From Halothiobacillus sp045689735 (GTDB taxonomy: Bacteria > Pseudomonadota > Gammaproteobacteria > Halothiobacillales > Halothiobacillaceae), in contig NZ_CP142685.1 of assembly GCF_045689735.1 (NCBI RefSeq), forward strand, positions 868,001 to 932,000: DNA of 64,000 nucleotides, written 5' to 3'. Positions 9,031 to 17,607 of the stretch are shown in pieces. The number at the start of each line of letters is the position of its first letter. Positions within the stretch are counted from its first letter, which is position 1. Under the pieces are notes generated by a model. It saw only the letters and a list, made by a program, of their open reading frames with translations. It was not told the DNA's origin and did no database searches. The position numbers were made by a program, and so were the translations under genes.

Positions 9031-9057
9031 TAAAGTTTTTACAGAAACAGCCGATAT
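9031..9057 (+). promoter_or_regulatory. sigma28 (FliA) promoter for flgK-flgL
   Basis: TAAAGTTT at 9031-9038 and GCCGATAT at 9050-9057 are separated by exactly 11 bases. This matches the FliA consensus TAAAGTTT-N11-GCCGATAA at 15 of 16 positions. The start codon of flgK is 31 bases past the -10 element. Late control of the hook-junction genes flgK and flgL by FliA is well established in gammaproteobacteria. Confidence 0.9.
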
Positions 9058-9087
9058 ACTCGCCATCTGGCAGTGGAGGTGTGCGTC

Positions 9088-10737
9088 ATGCCTGATTTAA
9101 TGAGTAATGCCGTCAGTGGTCTGCTGGCGATGCAGCAGGCGTTGGCGACGACGGGTCATAACATTGCCAATGCCAATACGCCGGGATATTCCCGGCAGAC
9201 GGTGAACCTGGCGTCGATGCAGGCGCAGTTCCAGAATGGGAGCTATATCGGATCCGGGGTCCAGGTGGCCTCGGTGACCCGTAGTTACGACCAGTTTATT
9301 CAGTCGCAGATGAACTCGGCGACGGCGGATAACAGCCGCTACAGTTTTCTGCAAAATTACACGACGCAAATTACCCAGTTGCTGGGCGATACCCAGAGTG
9401 GCGTGGCCGCGCAAACCCAGGCTTTTTTTAACGCCACCCAGGCCGTGGCGGCGAATCCGACGGATTTAACCGCGCGCAGTACTTTTCTCGGATCGGCTCA
9501 GGCCTTGGCCAGCCAGTTCAATACGATTGATGGCCAATTACAGAACCTCGATAACCAGATTGGTCAGCAGGCAAACCAAATCGGGACGCAAATCAACTCG
9601 TATGCGAGTCAGGTTGCGGATTTGAATGGAAAAATCACCAAGGCACTGGCCAGCGATCCGAGCGCCCCGCCCAACGATCTATTAGATCAGCGGGATCAAC
9701 TGGTCACACAAATTTCCTCATTGATCGATGTCAAGGTCACGACGGACAATGCGGGCAATGTGAATCTGAATGTCGGTACCGGGCAATCGCTCGTGTTGAA
9801 TGACACCGCCACGAAAATTTCGGTGGGGAATCTGCCCTCAGGCTTGAGTGTGACGCTTGGAGGGGCGGATATTACCGCCCGAGTCAGCGGAGGAACCTTG
9901 GGCGGTATGATCCAGGCGCAAGGTCAACTGGTGACCCCGTTACGCAATGAATTGGGTCGCGCGGCGCTCGTCCTGGCGGATCAAGTGAATCAAAATCAGG
10001 CGGCCGGCACGGATCTAAATGGCAATGCCGGGACAAACCTGTTCACCCCAGTGTCTGGCTTTGCGCCACAAACGACGGCCATGCCAACCAATCAGGGTAC
10101 GGGGTCGGCGACCGGTAGTTACACCGACCCGACGCTGCTGACCGGTCAGACCTATACCGCCCGGTACGATGGTTCCAACTGGCAGGTCAGTACGGTGCCG
10201 AGTGATGGCAGCGCGCCGTTGTCGGTGGCTTCGGGCGGGACACTGACCTTGCCGGGGATGAGCGTCACCTTTGCCGGTACGCCTCAATCGGGGGATGTGT
10301 TGAATATCCTGCCGACCGTGGGCGCCGCCGGGAAAATTAGCGTTGTTCAGCAAGATCCTTCGGGGGTTGCCGCTGCCGCCACCGGGCAGCCTGCTGGCTC
10401 GCGGGATAACACGCAGATGACCGCCTTGTTCAACCTCGCCAATCAGGCGCTGGTCGGGCAATCCGCGCCGGGTGCGAACAATGGCGTGAGCCTGAGCGAT
10501 GCCGTCAACACGGCCGTGAGTCAAGCGGGGTCTTATGCGGGGCAAGTGCAATTATCGGCCCAGGCGGCGAGTAGCACCTTAAGTAATTTGACGGCTGAGC
10601 AGCAATCGGTTTCCGGCGTGAATCTGGACGAAGAAGCGGCGAATTTGATGCGTTACCAGCAGCAATATCAGGCATTGGCGCAGTCGATTAGTTCGGCCAA
10701 TACGACATTTCAGTCGTTACTCGGCGCATTCCGGTAA
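9088..10737 (+). CDS. flgK: flagellar hook-associated protein 1, FlgK
   Basis: FlgK forms the first hook-filament junction layer outside the cell. The ATG at 9088 is chosen because GGAGG lies 8 bases upstream, giving 549 residues; an in-frame GTG at 9073 is the alternative. The N-terminal D0 helix shows MSNAVSGLLAMQQALATTG followed by the flagellar rod motif NIANANTPGYSRQ. The C-terminal helix shows VNLDEEAANLMRYQQQYQA and ends in SLLGAFR. The middle is a Ser/Thr/Gly-rich exposed domain. A sigma28 promoter lies directly upstream and flgL follows after 12 bases. Confidence 0.97.
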   Translation: MPDLMSNAVSGLLAMQQALATTGHNIANANTPGYSRQTVNLASMQAQFQNGSYIGSGVQVASVTRSYDQFIQSQMNSATADNSRYSFLQNYTTQITQLLGDTQSGVAAQTQAFFNATQAVAANPTDLTARSTFLGSAQALASQFNTIDGQLQNLDNQIGQQANQIGTQINSYASQVADLNGKITKALASDPSAPPNDLLDQRDQLVTQISSLIDVKVTTDNAGNVNLNVGTGQSLVLNDTATKISVGNLPSGLSVTLGGADITARVSGGTLGGMIQAQGQLVTPLRNELGRAALVLADQVNQNQAAGTDLNGNAGTNLFTPVSGFAPQTTAMPTNQGTGSATGSYTDPTLLTGQTYTARYDGSNWQVSTVPSDGSAPLSVASGGTLTLPGMSVTFAGTPQSGDVLNILPTVGAAGKISVVQQDPSGVAAAATGQPAGSRDNTQMTALFNLANQALVGQSAPGANNGVSLSDAVNTAVSQAGSYAGQVQLSAQAASSTLSNLTAEQQSVSGVNLDEEAANLMRYQQQYQALAQSISSANTTFQSLLGAFR

Positions 10738-10749
10738 GGAGTCAAAATC

Positions 10750-11670
10750 ATGCGTGTTTCTACCTCAATGATTTTTTCCCAAGGTCTGACGAATTTGCAG
10801 CAGCAGCAAACCAGCATCCTGACGGCACAGCAGCAGATAGCGACGGGCGTGAAGCTCACGAATCCAGCAGATGACCCGGTGGCGTTTTCAACTGCCAGTA
10901 ATTTGTCTGTTTTGATCAGTAAACAAAATCAATACAGTACGAATATCGATAATGCAACCGGGAAAATCTCGGTGCAGGAATCCACCTTAGGTAGTATGAC
11001 TGGGATTTTGCAATCCATTCGGGATGCGGCGATTCAAGTCAATAATGCGGCGAATGATCCGACTTCTCGCGCGGCGCTGGCGGATCAGATTACGCAATTG
11101 CGGAATGCCTTGGCGAGTCAGATGAATGCAACCGATGAGCGCGGAGAATATCTGTTTTCTGGTACTGCCGCCAAACAGACTCCTTACAATAGTAGCGGGG
11201 TATTAAATCCGGCGGTTGCGGCGGCTACGCCCGTGGGTTTGCAAATTGCGGATGGTCAATCAGTCACGATCAACACCCCGGCCACGGGGTTGTTCCAATT
11301 GAGTAACAGTGCGACCACAGGGGGAAATGCCAGTATTCTCCAGGTGCTCGATCAGCTGACCAGTGCCATTACCAATCAGCCCGCCAATGTGCAAACCGTC
11401 TATCAAACGGCGCAGCAAGATATTGATACTGTGATGAATCAGATTACCAATGCGCGTGGCAGTATGGGGAATGCGCTGAATGTTTTGACAACGGCTAAGA
11501 GCAATAACTCGGCTGAATCGGTGATCAATCAACAAACCCTGTCGAATTTGCGTGATACAGATTTAGCGTCAGCTATTACCAAACTTAATCAGAGTTATAC
11601 CAATTTGCAGGCGACACAAATGAGTATGGTGAAAATCCAAGGGTTATCTTTGTTTAATTACATGCGGTAA
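10750..11670 (+). CDS. flgL: flagellar hook-associated protein 3, FlgL
   Basis: FlgL is the second hook-filament junction protein and resembles flagellin at both ends. The N-terminal helix shows MRVSTSMIFSQGLTNLQQQQ and NPADDPVAFSTA. The C-terminal helix shows RGSMGNALNVL, LSNLRDTDLASAITKLNQ and ends near SMVKIQGLSLFNYMR. The 306-residue length is normal for the shorter forms. AAGGAG precedes the ATG. It is cotranscribed with flgK from the sigma28 promoter. No flagellin gene follows; two uncharacterised genes do. Confidence 0.96.
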   Translation: MRVSTSMIFSQGLTNLQQQQTSILTAQQQIATGVKLTNPADDPVAFSTASNLSVLISKQNQYSTNIDNATGKISVQESTLGSMTGILQSIRDAAIQVNNAANDPTSRAALADQITQLRNALASQMNATDERGEYLFSGTAAKQTPYNSSGVLNPAVAAATPVGLQIADGQSVTINTPATGLFQLSNSATTGGNASILQVLDQLTSAITNQPANVQTVYQTAQQDIDTVMNQITNARGSMGNALNVLTTAKSNNSAESVINQQTLSNLRDTDLASAITKLNQSYTNLQATQMSMVKIQGLSLFNYMR

Positions 11671-11761
11671 CATCCAGACAATTCCATGTTTTCTTAGTGT
11701 ATTTTGTTGCGGGTGAGGCGTGCGATCATTCATGGATTGAATGATTGGCAAGGTACATTGC

Positions 11762-12697
11762 ATGGATGATCTCGTGAGACAACCAACGACGATTGACTAC
11801 GAGCGCGTGCTCTCATCGATCAACGCCGAGCGCCGCGCCGCAGGGTTGCCTCAGATCGAGCATGCGGTCATGCGGGTTCGTGTCAATATCCGCTTGGCCA
11901 TTCATGGTATTGAACGGTTGTCGGCCGATTCGCAAATCACGCTCTCGCAAAAGGGGTTGCAGGAGTTGGCACTGGCACTCAACGAACTGTTTCAAACCAG
12001 TTTTACGGCAGCCTCGTTGGCGGGGTTTTCCCCCAAAGTGGTGCCGGTCGAGGTCTCCAGTGATTCTGTGCCGCCGATCAGTAGTCGGTCTGTCCAAGAT
12101 GTAACCCACGCAACATTCGATTCGCGCATTTATTTGGTTGATCTGTATTCGGCCATCAACCAGGCGCGTCGTATGCGCGTGTTGCCGCCGATCGAGCCCG
12201 CCGTGATTGCGGTTCGGCTAGGCGTGCGATTTGCCATTCTGGCACGCAGAAAACTGGATTTTCATCAAGCGTATCTGCCGTTGGCTGAAGCCGAGCTGGG
12301 GCTGTTCCGTCAGATTTTGATCGATCAATTCGATGTGGACTGGCCCGAGGGGCTCAGCGCCCTGCTGGCATCTGGAAGAAAGCGCGCAGAGGAGCAACCT
12401 AAAAAACTGGGTTGGATTGAACGCCTGTTCCGAAAACGCACGCATGAAATCAGCGTGCCGGCCTTGATTATGGCCGTAACCCGCCAGCGAGCGAATCTCG
12501 GCTACAGACCCTTGTCACCCACGGTCATTTCGACCGGTTGCCGGGAAAATCTCATTGCCTTGGGGATTAAGATCAAACCAGAAGAACAGGTACTCAAGTT
12601 GAATGAGCAGCAATTGGATGCGCTGGCAGCATATCTGCGTGATCAATATGGTTTGTTTTTTGAAGACTTGATCGACTTCATCGGCTCGAATAAATAA
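11762..12697 (+). CDS. uncharacterised protein with threefold internal helical repeat
   Basis: I do not recognise this 311-residue protein. It contains three related segments of about 70 residues, at roughly 11-81, 123-194 and 230-300. They align around INAERRAAGLPQIEHAV, INQARRMRVLPPIEPAV and VTRQRANLGYRPLSPTV, each followed by a Leu-rich helix ending in a L-x-D/E-x-F/Y pattern. The look is all-helical and soluble, with no signal peptide or membrane segment. A basic linker (LFRKRTHE) precedes repeat three. The ATG at 11762 has AAGG upstream; an in-frame ATG at 11741 is the alternative. It follows flgL by 91 bases and precedes the V4R-like gene by 25, so a motility or signalling role is possible but unproven. 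Confidence 0.75.
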   Translation: MDDLVRQPTTIDYERVLSSINAERRAAGLPQIEHAVMRVRVNIRLAIHGIERLSADSQITLSQKGLQELALALNELFQTSFTAASLAGFSPKVVPVEVSSDSVPPISSRSVQDVTHATFDSRIYLVDLYSAINQARRMRVLPPIEPAVIAVRLGVRFAILARRKLDFHQAYLPLAEAELGLFRQILIDQFDVDWPEGLSALLASGRKRAEEQPKKLGWIERLFRKRTHEISVPALIMAVTRQRANLGYRPLSPTVISTGCRENLIALGIKIKPEEQVLKLNEQQLDALAAYLRDQYGLFFEDLIDFIGSNK

Positions 12698-12722
12698 CCC
12701 GTATTGGATTAAAGGAAAAAAC

Positions 12723-13919
12723 ATGTCATCAGTTCAGCAGGATCGTGGTTTATTGCGGATGGGCGGTCTCAGCCATGTATTTCACTGCAATCATTACAAT
12801 GCGCATCTGCAGATGGCGGTGCTTTTAGGTGATGGCATCGAGGCGGATTTCTCGCCGCGTCAGTTGTTGCAGGATGGCGCGCGGATGATCGTAGAGCACC
12901 TGCGTGGCCAGGGCTATTCCGATGCGCAACTTCTGGCCGAATACACGGCCTCGGGCTTTGGTGTGCTGCGTCAGGTCGATGCGGATCATTGGGAAGCGGT
13001 GCATTCGCATTATGGTGAAACAACCTATTTTCATGGTCGTCCGGAGCCCAGTTGTTTTTTTGATGCGGGTTTTATCAGTGGCTTGACTGGGCGGCAAGCC
13101 GTCGAAGTCGCGTGCCGACATGCGGGCGGTAGCATTGACCGTTTTGAATTGGGCGCGTCGGTGGCGCCGCTGCCCTCGTTTATTCGGCACCCGGAGGCGA
13201 TGTCCGAGGCGCCCCCGCGTTTTGGTTTTCCCGAATGTGTTTCCAAAACGGATTCCGTGGATGAAGACGCCATTATCACTGCCGTTTCCGGGATGCCCCT
13301 ATGGGGTAAGCCCATCGCCGACGGCGGGAACGGGTTGATTCGTGCCTTTGGGGTGGCGCTCACGGTGCATTATGCGGATTACTACAATTTCATCAGCTAT
13401 GAAGTGTACCGGCGCATGGTGGCCATTGGTGTGCCGGTTGATATGGCACGCGAATCCTTCGTTCTGGCGGGGCATGTCTGCGCGTTCAACACCTTAGGCG
13501 GCATCATGGAAAGCGATGCCTGGGATCAGATGATCAAACCGATGTGTCAGGATGTGAGCGACTGGGTGCACGGCATTGTGGCGGTGATCAACGCGCTGGG
13601 TTGGGGGATTTGGCGTGTTGAGCGCATCGTGCCGGGAAAAGAGCTCGTCATACGGATTTATAACTCCTATGAAGGGGTCGGTTTCCGCCGTCTCTATCCG
13701 CCGGCAGCGGGCGACAAGCAATTATCCTTTCTGGCGATGGGCGCGGTGCGCGGTATTGCGCATCTGCTTTGGAAAATCGACATTCGTCAGCGCCCGGGAT
13801 TGGACGAGCAGTTCTACATGAACACATTCAATAATCCGCGCGGGTACTGGACGGTTGAACAAACGCATGCGATTGCGGCGGGCGATGCCTTTGACCGCAT
13901 TGTGACTCGCGCGCCTTGA
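12723..13919 (+). CDS. uncharacterised protein with two V4R-like halves
   Basis: This 398-residue soluble protein appears to be an internal duplication. The first half (about 10-150) ends in SCFFDAGFISGLTGRQ and a CRHAGGSIDRFELG segment. That resembles the end of 4-vinyl reductase (V4R) sensor domains, which bind small hydrophobic molecules. The second half (about 220-395) repeats the layout: HYADYYNF, FVLAGHVCAFNTLGG, a G-W-G-I-W strand, SFLAMGAVRGIAHLLW, then THAIAAGDAFDRIV. The similarity is by eye and family membership is inferred. AAGGAAAA precedes the ATG. It lies 25 bases after the triple-repeat gene and is probably cotranscribed with it. Confidence 0.65.
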   Translation: MSSVQQDRGLLRMGGLSHVFHCNHYNAHLQMAVLLGDGIEADFSPRQLLQDGARMIVEHLRGQGYSDAQLLAEYTASGFGVLRQVDADHWEAVHSHYGETTYFHGRPEPSCFFDAGFISGLTGRQAVEVACRHAGGSIDRFELGASVAPLPSFIRHPEAMSEAPPRFGFPECVSKTDSVDEDAIITAVSGMPLWGKPIADGGNGLIRAFGVALTVHYADYYNFISYEVYRRMVAIGVPVDMARESFVLAGHVCAFNTLGGIMESDAWDQMIKPMCQDVSDWVHGIVAVINALGWGIWRVERIVPGKELVIRIYNSYEGVGFRRLYPPAAGDKQLSFLAMGAVRGIAHLLWKIDIRQRPGLDEQFYMNTFNNPRGYWTVEQTHAIAAGDAFDRIVTRAP

Positions 13920-13950
13920 TCTTCCGGCACCATGGTTAATTAACGAGGGA

Positions 13951-14514
13951 TCAAGGCCAGTACTGAAGCACCGCCGATGGTCGTGGCTTTTCATCCGCTT
14001 CGCGCGGATTGGCGATCTGTCCCAGATTGATGAATCCAAGCAACTGCTCGTGGGGCGCAAGCCCTAGGGCACGCGTGACAAAGGGGTCGTAGACGCGGCT
14101 CCCGGTCAGCCAAATCGCCCCGAATCCGAGCGCCTGCGCGGCAAGCTGGGCTTGATAGGCGGCAAGGGCGGCCGTGATGCGCTGCTCTTGTTCGGGAACT
14201 TTCGGATGATCTGCCAAGGGGCTGGCAATTGCCGCGAGGAGGGTCGGCGCACGCAAGGCGCGCTCACGCTCGCGTTCACACAGAGCGGGTTCTACAGCCG
14301 GATCCCGAGCGCGTAAGGCCGCGACAAACAGCTCGCCCAACGCAATCCGTGCGCCCCCTTCAATAATCAGAAATCGCCAGGGATGCAAACGCCCGTGATC
14401 CGGCACGCACTCGGCCGCATCCAGAATGCGTTGTAGCTCGTCGGCGGTTGGGCCAGGATGACGCAGAAATTTGGCCGGGGTCGAGGTTCTGGTTGTTAAA
14501 AAATTCAATATCAT
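13951..14514 (-). CDS. nitroreductase family protein, YdjA type
   Basis: This is a 187-residue FMN-dependent nitroreductase-like protein. It has the short YdjA layout with RRS-like N-terminal residues (TTRTSTPAKF), the APTADELQRILDAA-type helix, then CVPDHGRLHPWRFLII. Later it shows LGFGAIWLTGSRVYDP and LGFINLGQ. E. coli YdjA is a small dimeric flavin enzyme of unclear physiological substrate. The start at 14514 gives MILNFLTTR, the family start; the frame stays open 35 codons upstream but that sequence does not look like protein. It converges with the preceding gene and is divergent from infA. Confidence 0.88.
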   Translation of the reverse strand: MILNFLTTRTSTPAKFLRHPGPTADELQRILDAAECVPDHGRLHPWRFLIIEGGARIALGELFVAALRARDPAVEPALCERERERALRAPTLLAAIASPLADHPKVPEQEQRITAALAAYQAQLAAQALGFGAIWLTGSRVYDPFVTRALGLAPHEQLLGFINLGQIANPREADEKPRPSAVLQYWP

Positions 14515-14671
14515 GAACGGGTTACCGTAGTTGATTGAGGCTGCTGATCTGGCGGAGGATTCTGGCCGGTTGGTTTGATGTTCGCTTGGGTTCTGTATTT
14601 CCCCGGAATTGCATGGCATCTGTCGGCGTTTTGGCTGATAATGTGCGCCCCTTACAAAACTTGCTGATTTT

Positions 14672-14890
14672 ATGGCGAAAGAAGATTACATCGAAATGCA
14701 GGGCACCGTAGTGGATACCCTGCCAAACACCATGTTCCGGGTTGAGCTGGAAAATGGCCATGTGGTGACTGCGCATATTTCTGGCCGTATGCGGAAAAAC
14801 TACATCCGCATTCTCACGGGCGACAAGGTGACGGTTCAACTGACGCCGTATGATCTGACCAAGGGGCGCATCTCATTCCGCGCGCGTTGA
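14672..14890 (+). CDS. infA: translation initiation factor IF-1
   Basis: IF-1 is the small OB-fold factor that occupies the ribosomal A site during initiation. The 72-residue protein is exact family length and shows IEMQGTVVDTLPNTMFRVEL, NGHVVTAHISGRMRKNYIRI and GDKVTVQLTPYDLTKGRI. It stands alone, convergent with clpA, an arrangement (infA near clpA/clpS) common in gammaproteobacteria. Confidence 0.98.
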   Translation: MAKEDYIEMQGTVVDTLPNTMFRVELENGHVVTAHISGRMRKNYIRILTGDKVTVQLTPYDLTKGRISFRAR

Positions 14891-14928
14891 TGGCGTGCTG
14901 CTGTTGATATGCCCTTGATTCAGTGCGT

Positions 14929-14951
14929 GTCGCGCCATGTTCCGGCGCGAC
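14929..14951. terminator. hairpin between convergent infA and clpA
   Basis: GTCGCGCC and GGCGCGAC pair perfectly around a seven-base loop. The hairpin sits between the infA stop (14890) and the clpA stop (14961), where both transcripts must end. The downstream T-tract is weak on either strand, so it may be a terminator or a 3'-end protecting hairpin. Confidence 0.5.
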
Positions 14952-14960
14952 TTGCCTTGC

Positions 14961-17243
14961 TCAGAGTGAAGTTTCTGTCAACGCTTCTTCGCTCGGGCTG
15001 ACCACACAAACCGGTTCACCGGTGACTGCATCCAGGCTAAAGCGAGCAATGCCGCCTTGGTCGGACAAGCTGCCAAACAGGAGTTCCTCGGCCAGCGGTC
15101 GCTTGATTTTCTCCTGAATGAGTCGAGCCATGGGGCGTGCGCCGAGAATTTCGTCGTAGCCTTCCCGCGACAGCCATTGCCGCACGCTGTCGTCAATCAA
15201 TAGCCGCACTTTTTTCTCTTCGAGCTGTTGTTCGAGTTCGAGCAGCAGTTTATCGACGACATTCACGATTTGGCGCGGTGCCAGTGGCTTGAACTGGACG
15301 ATGGCATCCAGCCGGTTGCGGAATTCCGGACTGAAGCCGCGTTTAATGGCTTCCATCCCATCGCTGCCGTGGTTTTGTGTCACGAAACCGACGCTGCTGC
15401 GCGCCATGACCTCGGCGCCCATGTTCGAGGTCATGATGAGAATGACATGGCGGAAATCGACCTGACGACCATTGGTGTCGGTCAATGCCCCGTTATCCAT
15501 GACCTGCAGCAGAATATTGAACACATCCGGGTGGGCTTTTTCGATTTCATCCAGCAGCAACACGGCGTGGGGCGTTTTGTGAATCGCCTCGGTGAGCAAG
15601 CCGCCATCGTCAAAGCCGACATAGCCAGGCGGCGCGCCAATCAAGCGCGAGACGCTGTGGCGCTCCATGTATTCCGACATATCAAACCGCACCAACTGAA
15701 TGCCCAGCAGGCGCGCCAGTTGTTTGCTGACCTCGGTCTTACCCACGCCGGTCGGTCCGGCGAATAGATAGGAGCCAATCGGCTTGTTCGGTGTGCGTAG
15801 CCCGGAGCGCGCCAGACGAATCGCCGTACTGATCTGCTCAATGGCTTCTTCCTGGCCAAACACCACCATGTTCAGGTTGCGGTCGAGATGCTTGAGGATC
15901 TCCCGATCCGAGGTGGAGACGCTGCGTTCGGGGATTCGTGCAATTTTGGCGACGACGCGCTCGATGTCGGCCGCGCCAATGCTGGCTTCGGTGCGTTCAT
16001 CCGCATGGAGCCGATATTGCGCGCCGGCTTCGTCGATCACATCGATGGCTTTGTCTGGCAGATGACGATCGACGATATGCCGACAGGACAGGCGCACGGC
16101 GGCTTCTAGTGCTTCATCGCTGTAGGTAACGCCGTGATGCGCTTCATAACCTGCGCGCAGCCCCCGTAGAATGGCAATCGCCTCGGCTTCAGAGGGTTCG
16201 GGGATGTCCACCTTCTGAAAGCGGCGCGTTAGGGCGGCGTCTTTTTCGAAGATGGCGCGGTATTCCTGATGGGTGGTCGAGCCGATGCAGCGCAAATCGC
16301 CATTGGCTAGCGCCGGTTTGATGAGGTTGGACGCATCCATCGAGCCGCCCGAGGCGGAGCCTGCGCCGATCAGAGTGTGAATCTCGTCGATGAACAGCAC
16401 GGCATTCGGCACCGACTTCAGGCGTTTGAGCACGACTTTCAGTCGCTTTTCGAAATCACCCCGGTATTTGGTTCCCGCGACCAGAGAGCCAAGATCCAGA
16501 GAGTAGATCACGGCATCCTTCAGGGTCTCGGGGACTTCGCCCTCGACGATTTTCCGCGCAAGCCCCTCGGCAATCGCGGTTTTGCCCACCCCTGCCTCCC
16601 CGACCAGCAGGGGATTGTTTTTGCGGCGACGGCAGAGGATTTGTTGTACGCGCTCGATTTCCAGCGCACGACCGATCAGGGGATCAATCTTGCCGTCCTT
16701 GGCGAGCTGGTTCAGATTGATGACGAAGTTTTCGAAGCTGTTCTCGTCGCTGGCTTCGGGTTTTTCCCGTTCTTTCTCGGCAGCGGGGTCAGTGGCCGAC
16801 GCGGCCGGGGCATTCTCATTCATGCCGTGCGAGATGAAGTTGATGACATCCAGGCGTGTCACGCCGGCTTTGTGGAGCAGATGAACCGTATGCGAATCCT
16901 GTTCGGCAAACAGCGCCGCGAGCACATGCGCGCCCGTGACTTCCGTTTTGCCGGCTGACTGGACTTGCATGACGGCACGCTGCAAGACACGCTGAAAACC
17001 AAGCGTCGGCTGGGTTTCGCGGGTGTCGTTTTCTGGAATGCGCGGGGTGTTGTGCCGGATGTGATTTTCCAGATCGATCGCGAGTTGGGATGCGTTGGCA
17101 TTGCAACCGTCCAGTACGGCTCGGGCGTCCGGGTCTTCGAGCAGGGTGTGAGTCAGCGCTTCGAGCGTCACGAACTCGTAGCGTTGGCGTCGTGCGCGAT
17201 CGAATACGCGGCTAATGGTGGTTTCGAGGGCTTTACTTAACAC
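14961..17243 (-). CDS. clpA: ATP-dependent Clp protease ATP-binding subunit ClpA
   Basis: ClpA is the hexameric AAA+ unfoldase that feeds substrates to ClpP. The 760-residue protein has the N domain (about 1-145, with the LEALTHTLLEDPDA region that binds ClpS). The first AAA module has Walker A GEAGVGKTAIAEG, and the second has GPTGVGKTEVSKQLA. The second module also shows LLLDEIEKAHPDVF and the C-terminal IQEKIKRPLAEELLFG region. It is the last gene of the minus-strand run rluC-HAD-sppA-clpS-clpA and follows clpS by 43 bases, the canonical order. Confidence 0.98.
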   Translation of the reverse strand: MLSKALETTISRVFDRARRQRYEFVTLEALTHTLLEDPDARAVLDGCNANASQLAIDLENHIRHNTPRIPENDTRETQPTLGFQRVLQRAVMQVQSAGKTEVTGAHVLAALFAEQDSHTVHLLHKAGVTRLDVINFISHGMNENAPAASATDPAAEKEREKPEASDENSFENFVINLNQLAKDGKIDPLIGRALEIERVQQILCRRRKNNPLLVGEAGVGKTAIAEGLARKIVEGEVPETLKDAVIYSLDLGSLVAGTKYRGDFEKRLKVVLKRLKSVPNAVLFIDEIHTLIGAGSASGGSMDASNLIKPALANGDLRCIGSTTHQEYRAIFEKDAALTRRFQKVDIPEPSEAEAIAILRGLRAGYEAHHGVTYSDEALEAAVRLSCRHIVDRHLPDKAIDVIDEAGAQYRLHADERTEASIGAADIERVVAKIARIPERSVSTSDREILKHLDRNLNMVVFGQEEAIEQISTAIRLARSGLRTPNKPIGSYLFAGPTGVGKTEVSKQLARLLGIQLVRFDMSEYMERHSVSRLIGAPPGYVGFDDGGLLTEAIHKTPHAVLLLDEIEKAHPDVFNILLQVMDNGALTDTNGRQVDFRHVILIMTSNMGAEVMARSSVGFVTQNHGSDGMEAIKRGFSPEFRNRLDAIVQFKPLAPRQIVNVVDKLLLELEQQLEEKKVRLLIDDSVRQWLSREGYDEILGARPMARLIQEKIKRPLAEELLFGSLSDQGGIARFSLDAVTGEPVCVVSPSEEALTETSL

Positions 17244-17286
17244 GGAACACTCCTAGTCAACGACGCAATCAACCCGGACGGATACA

Positions 17287-17598
17287 TTATGGCGCCGGTT
17301 CCATCACACACAAGAGCGGATATTCATTTTGCCGGGCAATCTGGTTCACCTGCGCCACCCGGGTTTCGGCGATTTCACGGGTGAAGATGCCGCAGACGCC
17401 GCGCCCGCGGTGATGCACTTCCAACATAACGCGCTCGGCCTGTTCGGTCGATAGCTGAAACAGCTCGACCAGAATCCGGACGACGAAGTCCATTGGAGTG
17501 AAATCATCGTTGAGCAGCAGAACCAGATACATCGGCGGCTCGGCCGGTTCCAGCCGGGTGCCGATCGATTCTTGAGGCTGGACGAGTTGATCAACCAT
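17287..17598 (-). CDS. clpS: ClpA adaptor protein ClpS
   Basis: ClpS binds the ClpA N domain and delivers N-degron substrates. The 103-residue protein shows the core YLVLLLNDDFTPMDFVV, in which the NDD-x-TPM segment contacts the substrate N-terminal residue. It also has the VMLEVHHRGRGVCGIF helix and strand and the conserved NEYPL end. Size and motif spacing are normal. It lies 9 bases after sppA and just before clpA, consistent with one transcript. Confidence 0.97.
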   Translation of the reverse strand: MVDQLVQPQESIGTRLEPAEPPMYLVLLLNDDFTPMDFVVRILVELFQLSTEQAERVMLEVHHRGRGVCGIFTREIAETRVAQVNQIARQNEYPLLCVMEPAP

Positions 17599-17607
17599 GT
17601 CGATCCC

